Source: Myxocyprinus asiaticus | Lineage: Eukaryota; Chordata; Actinopteri; Cypriniformes; Catostomidae | Direction of reading: 5' to 3' | Assembly: GCF_019703515.2 (NCBI RefSeq) | Contig: NC_059347.1 | Location: 21,946,501 to 22,010,500, forward strand | Length of the DNA stretch: 64,000 nucleotides | In this document: positions 62,231-64,000 of the stretch, piece after piece | Position numbering within the stretch: position 1 is the stretch's first letter | How the letters are laid out: every line of letters begins with the position of its first letter | Position numbers and translations under genes: made by a program | Notes under the pieces: generated by a model | Told to the model about the DNA's origin: nothing | The model's database searches: none | What the model saw: the letters and a program-made list of their open reading frames with translations, nothing else

Positions 62231-62678
62231 GCGTACCAGGGGGCGTTGTTTTGGGATATTGTGTAGTGTGTTATTATGACCATGGACTGACAGTAGATTC
62301 ATCTGTAGAGCCACACGCCCACCGAGAGAGAGAGAGGGGGACTCTTCATACACCTCAGCATTAGCCCACCTTTACATCGCCTTCTTCTAGAAATATCATA
62401 GGCGCATTTTTTAACCACAAAAATGCGAGGTGCACCTGTCGTGTGCCAAACCAGCTGAAATTAGGTAGTAGTAGTGTGCAAATCGCCGTGGGATTCATCC
62501 AGCGCATCTGACAGCCTACATTGCGTGTGAGGAGAGGCGCAGAATGCCGCTGCTCATAATGTGACGGACTGATGAGCGCTCAGACCGCATCTAAAGCCGC
62601 TATATTCAGCGCTGGAAGAAGAAACTCGTCAAATAGAAATTTCATACAGTCTCAGGAGGGGGGAAACAACGACATGGG
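62231..62678 (+). CDS. homer1: probable homer1 exon 1 (5' UTR plus Met-Gly codon start)
   Basis: A relatively GC-rich block (AGCGCGTACCAGGGGGCG, AGAGCCACACGCCCACCGAG) ends at ACAACGACATGGG followed by GTAAGC. The ATG is at 62674 and the donor at 62679. HOMER1 starts Met-Gly-Glu, and a first exon that contributes only ATGGG would fit. Gene order supports it: homer1 neighbours tent2 in vertebrates and lies in the opposite orientation to it, as here. No further coding exon lies in the window, so the call rests mainly on synteny. HOMER1 is an EVH1-domain postsynaptic scaffold. Confidence 0.5.
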
Positions 62679-64000
62679 GTAAGCTGTTTGTTATAGCAAA
62701 ACGTAGGAATTTGCTGCCAAGAGCATTGTCGTTTTATTCCCGGTTTTATGAGGACGGGGAATATTATCGCTTGGCGGAACATGAAAGCCTTTAGTGTCCT
62801 TTACAGTATGTACGTCTGTTAAATATTATTAATAAAAATACTCCATTATAATTGTTAAATGGAAATATAGAAGGATGTGCAGTTTATAATTGAATAAAAT
62901 ATGTTGTGAGATGCACATGCATATCTGATATTAATCGCAGAAGCTGAAGTGCTTCATAGTGCACAATTAGTTATTTATATATTAACACTTTCTAAATAAA
63001 TATAGTCCTATTTCATTAAATTGGGGTGACCAGTCTTGACCATTGGCTGAATTTCATTCTGAGGCAACCTACTGGTCAGCTATGTTTGATGTTGTTTAAT
63101 GCAAGATGACAAAAAGCATGCACTTTGTGACAGAACATTACCTTGTAATTTCATATATTGATGTACTGCGGTGCCAAGGGCCTTTAATCTAGCCATGCTT
63201 ATGTAATCCACATTTCAACAGTACTCCACTGCATGGGCACATCCTAATCAATACAATTGTGTGGCCAGTATACTGGCACATTGACAACGGATATATCTGT
63301 ATGTGTTACTGGAATTTCCAGAGCTCAGCCGGAGATTGTCCTGACAGATATTAAATAAAGGTGACCCTATACTTGGGGATTCAAATTAGCTCAAAGGATC
63401 AATTTGCTTAGGTCAGTACATGAACTAAAATCTTTTTTATTTCTAGCCCTTATATGTATAGCTATTTATAAATCAGATTTTTTTCCCACTGGGTAGTCTG
63501 TGATCACTGTCTTGGTTATCTTTTCAGTTTATTGAATAATTACACCAGGATTTGTATAATTGGGGTGGCAGCATAATAAATAGCATAATGAAAGCAAAGT
63601 CTGATATTAACTTTAATTGCTTCTTCATTCTTAATCAAATCCCCCCTCAAGGGCCATTCAGGGAGTTTATTCCTCAAGAGAAAACTATTCCTTAATTCCT
63701 ACTCAATTTAGTTGCGCACAATTCAATTTATTACATGCTACAAATGTTCGATTGGTAGTATGCCTACTATTAAGTCATTACTGAACAGCCATTGCAACTG
63801 CACTGATTCATTATTGGAGGTTAGAGTCCCATGATAGGGGCTGTTGGGGCTTTTCAAAGGTTCTGCCCCCTACTGAATACATAAGAAAATTTAAAGTAAT
63901 AGAGAGATGGAATTGTGCAACATGATCAACGTTTTGCCATTTCTCCATTTGCAGCTGAACAAAGAAACATTCCTGGCTCCTGTCTTTTAAATTACAGGTA
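62679..64000. other. homer1: presumed homer1 intron 1
   Basis: AT-rich, no coding exon recognised. A TTTGCAG/CTGAAC acceptor-like site at about 63955 is not followed by homer1-like coding sequence. Confidence 0.4.

Noticed and set aside
63930..64000. homer1 exon 2 at the acceptor-like TTTGCAG
   Set aside because: The sequence after it does not encode the homer1 EVH1 start, and stops occur at once in the expected phase.

Overview
The window is nuclear DNA of a ray-finned fish, almost certainly a cypriniform (carp or minnow group). It is AT-rich and intron-rich, and it carries three copies of a tRNA-derived SINE that matches the cyprinid HAmo type. The gene order mtx3 - cmya5 - tent2 - homer1 is the conserved vertebrate block found on human 5q14. 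I identified genes from recalled protein families and by checking splice phases by hand; no searches were run.

Layout. (1) 1-8.3 kb: the last six coding exons of mtx3 (+), with introns holding a solo LTR, two SINEs and MITEs. (2) 8.3-17.2 kb: the interval between the convergent mtx3 and cmya5. It holds a BEL/Pao remnant whose 3' LTR-like repeat is split by a ~5-kb segment with CACTG-type ends. That segment contains a small in-phase spliced ORF of unknown function and a Tc1-like element nested in a MITE. (3) 17.2-44.3 kb: cmya5 (-), 13 coding exons whose phases all agree, giving 1776 codons plus stop. Its introns contain an L2/CR1-type LINE, a RNase H-bearing LINE (23.2-30.4 kb) that hosts three later insertions, and several hAT elements. 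(4) 45.7-51.5 kb: tent2 (-), recognisable exon by exon but with several lesions that suggest a pseudogene. A hAT element and a Tx1-type L1 lie in and beside it. (5) 54.8-57.1 kb: a broken Ty3/gypsy pol fragment interrupted by a SINE. (6) 57.7-61.8 kb: a pogo-like transposon fragment and a 2.6-kb hAT-type element with a 101-bp minisatellite. (7) 62.2-64 kb: a probable homer1 first exon (+), with only the first two codons in the exon, then intron.

Function. The host genes are unrelated in pathway and linked only by synteny: mtx3 (mitochondrial outer membrane), cmya5 (sarcomere/costamere TRIM-like scaffold), tent2 (cytoplasmic poly(A) polymerase), homer1 (postsynaptic scaffold). mtx3 and cmya5 look intact where visible. 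Most of the remaining sequence is transposon-derived, often nested, and many insertion boundaries are fixed by exact target-site duplications.
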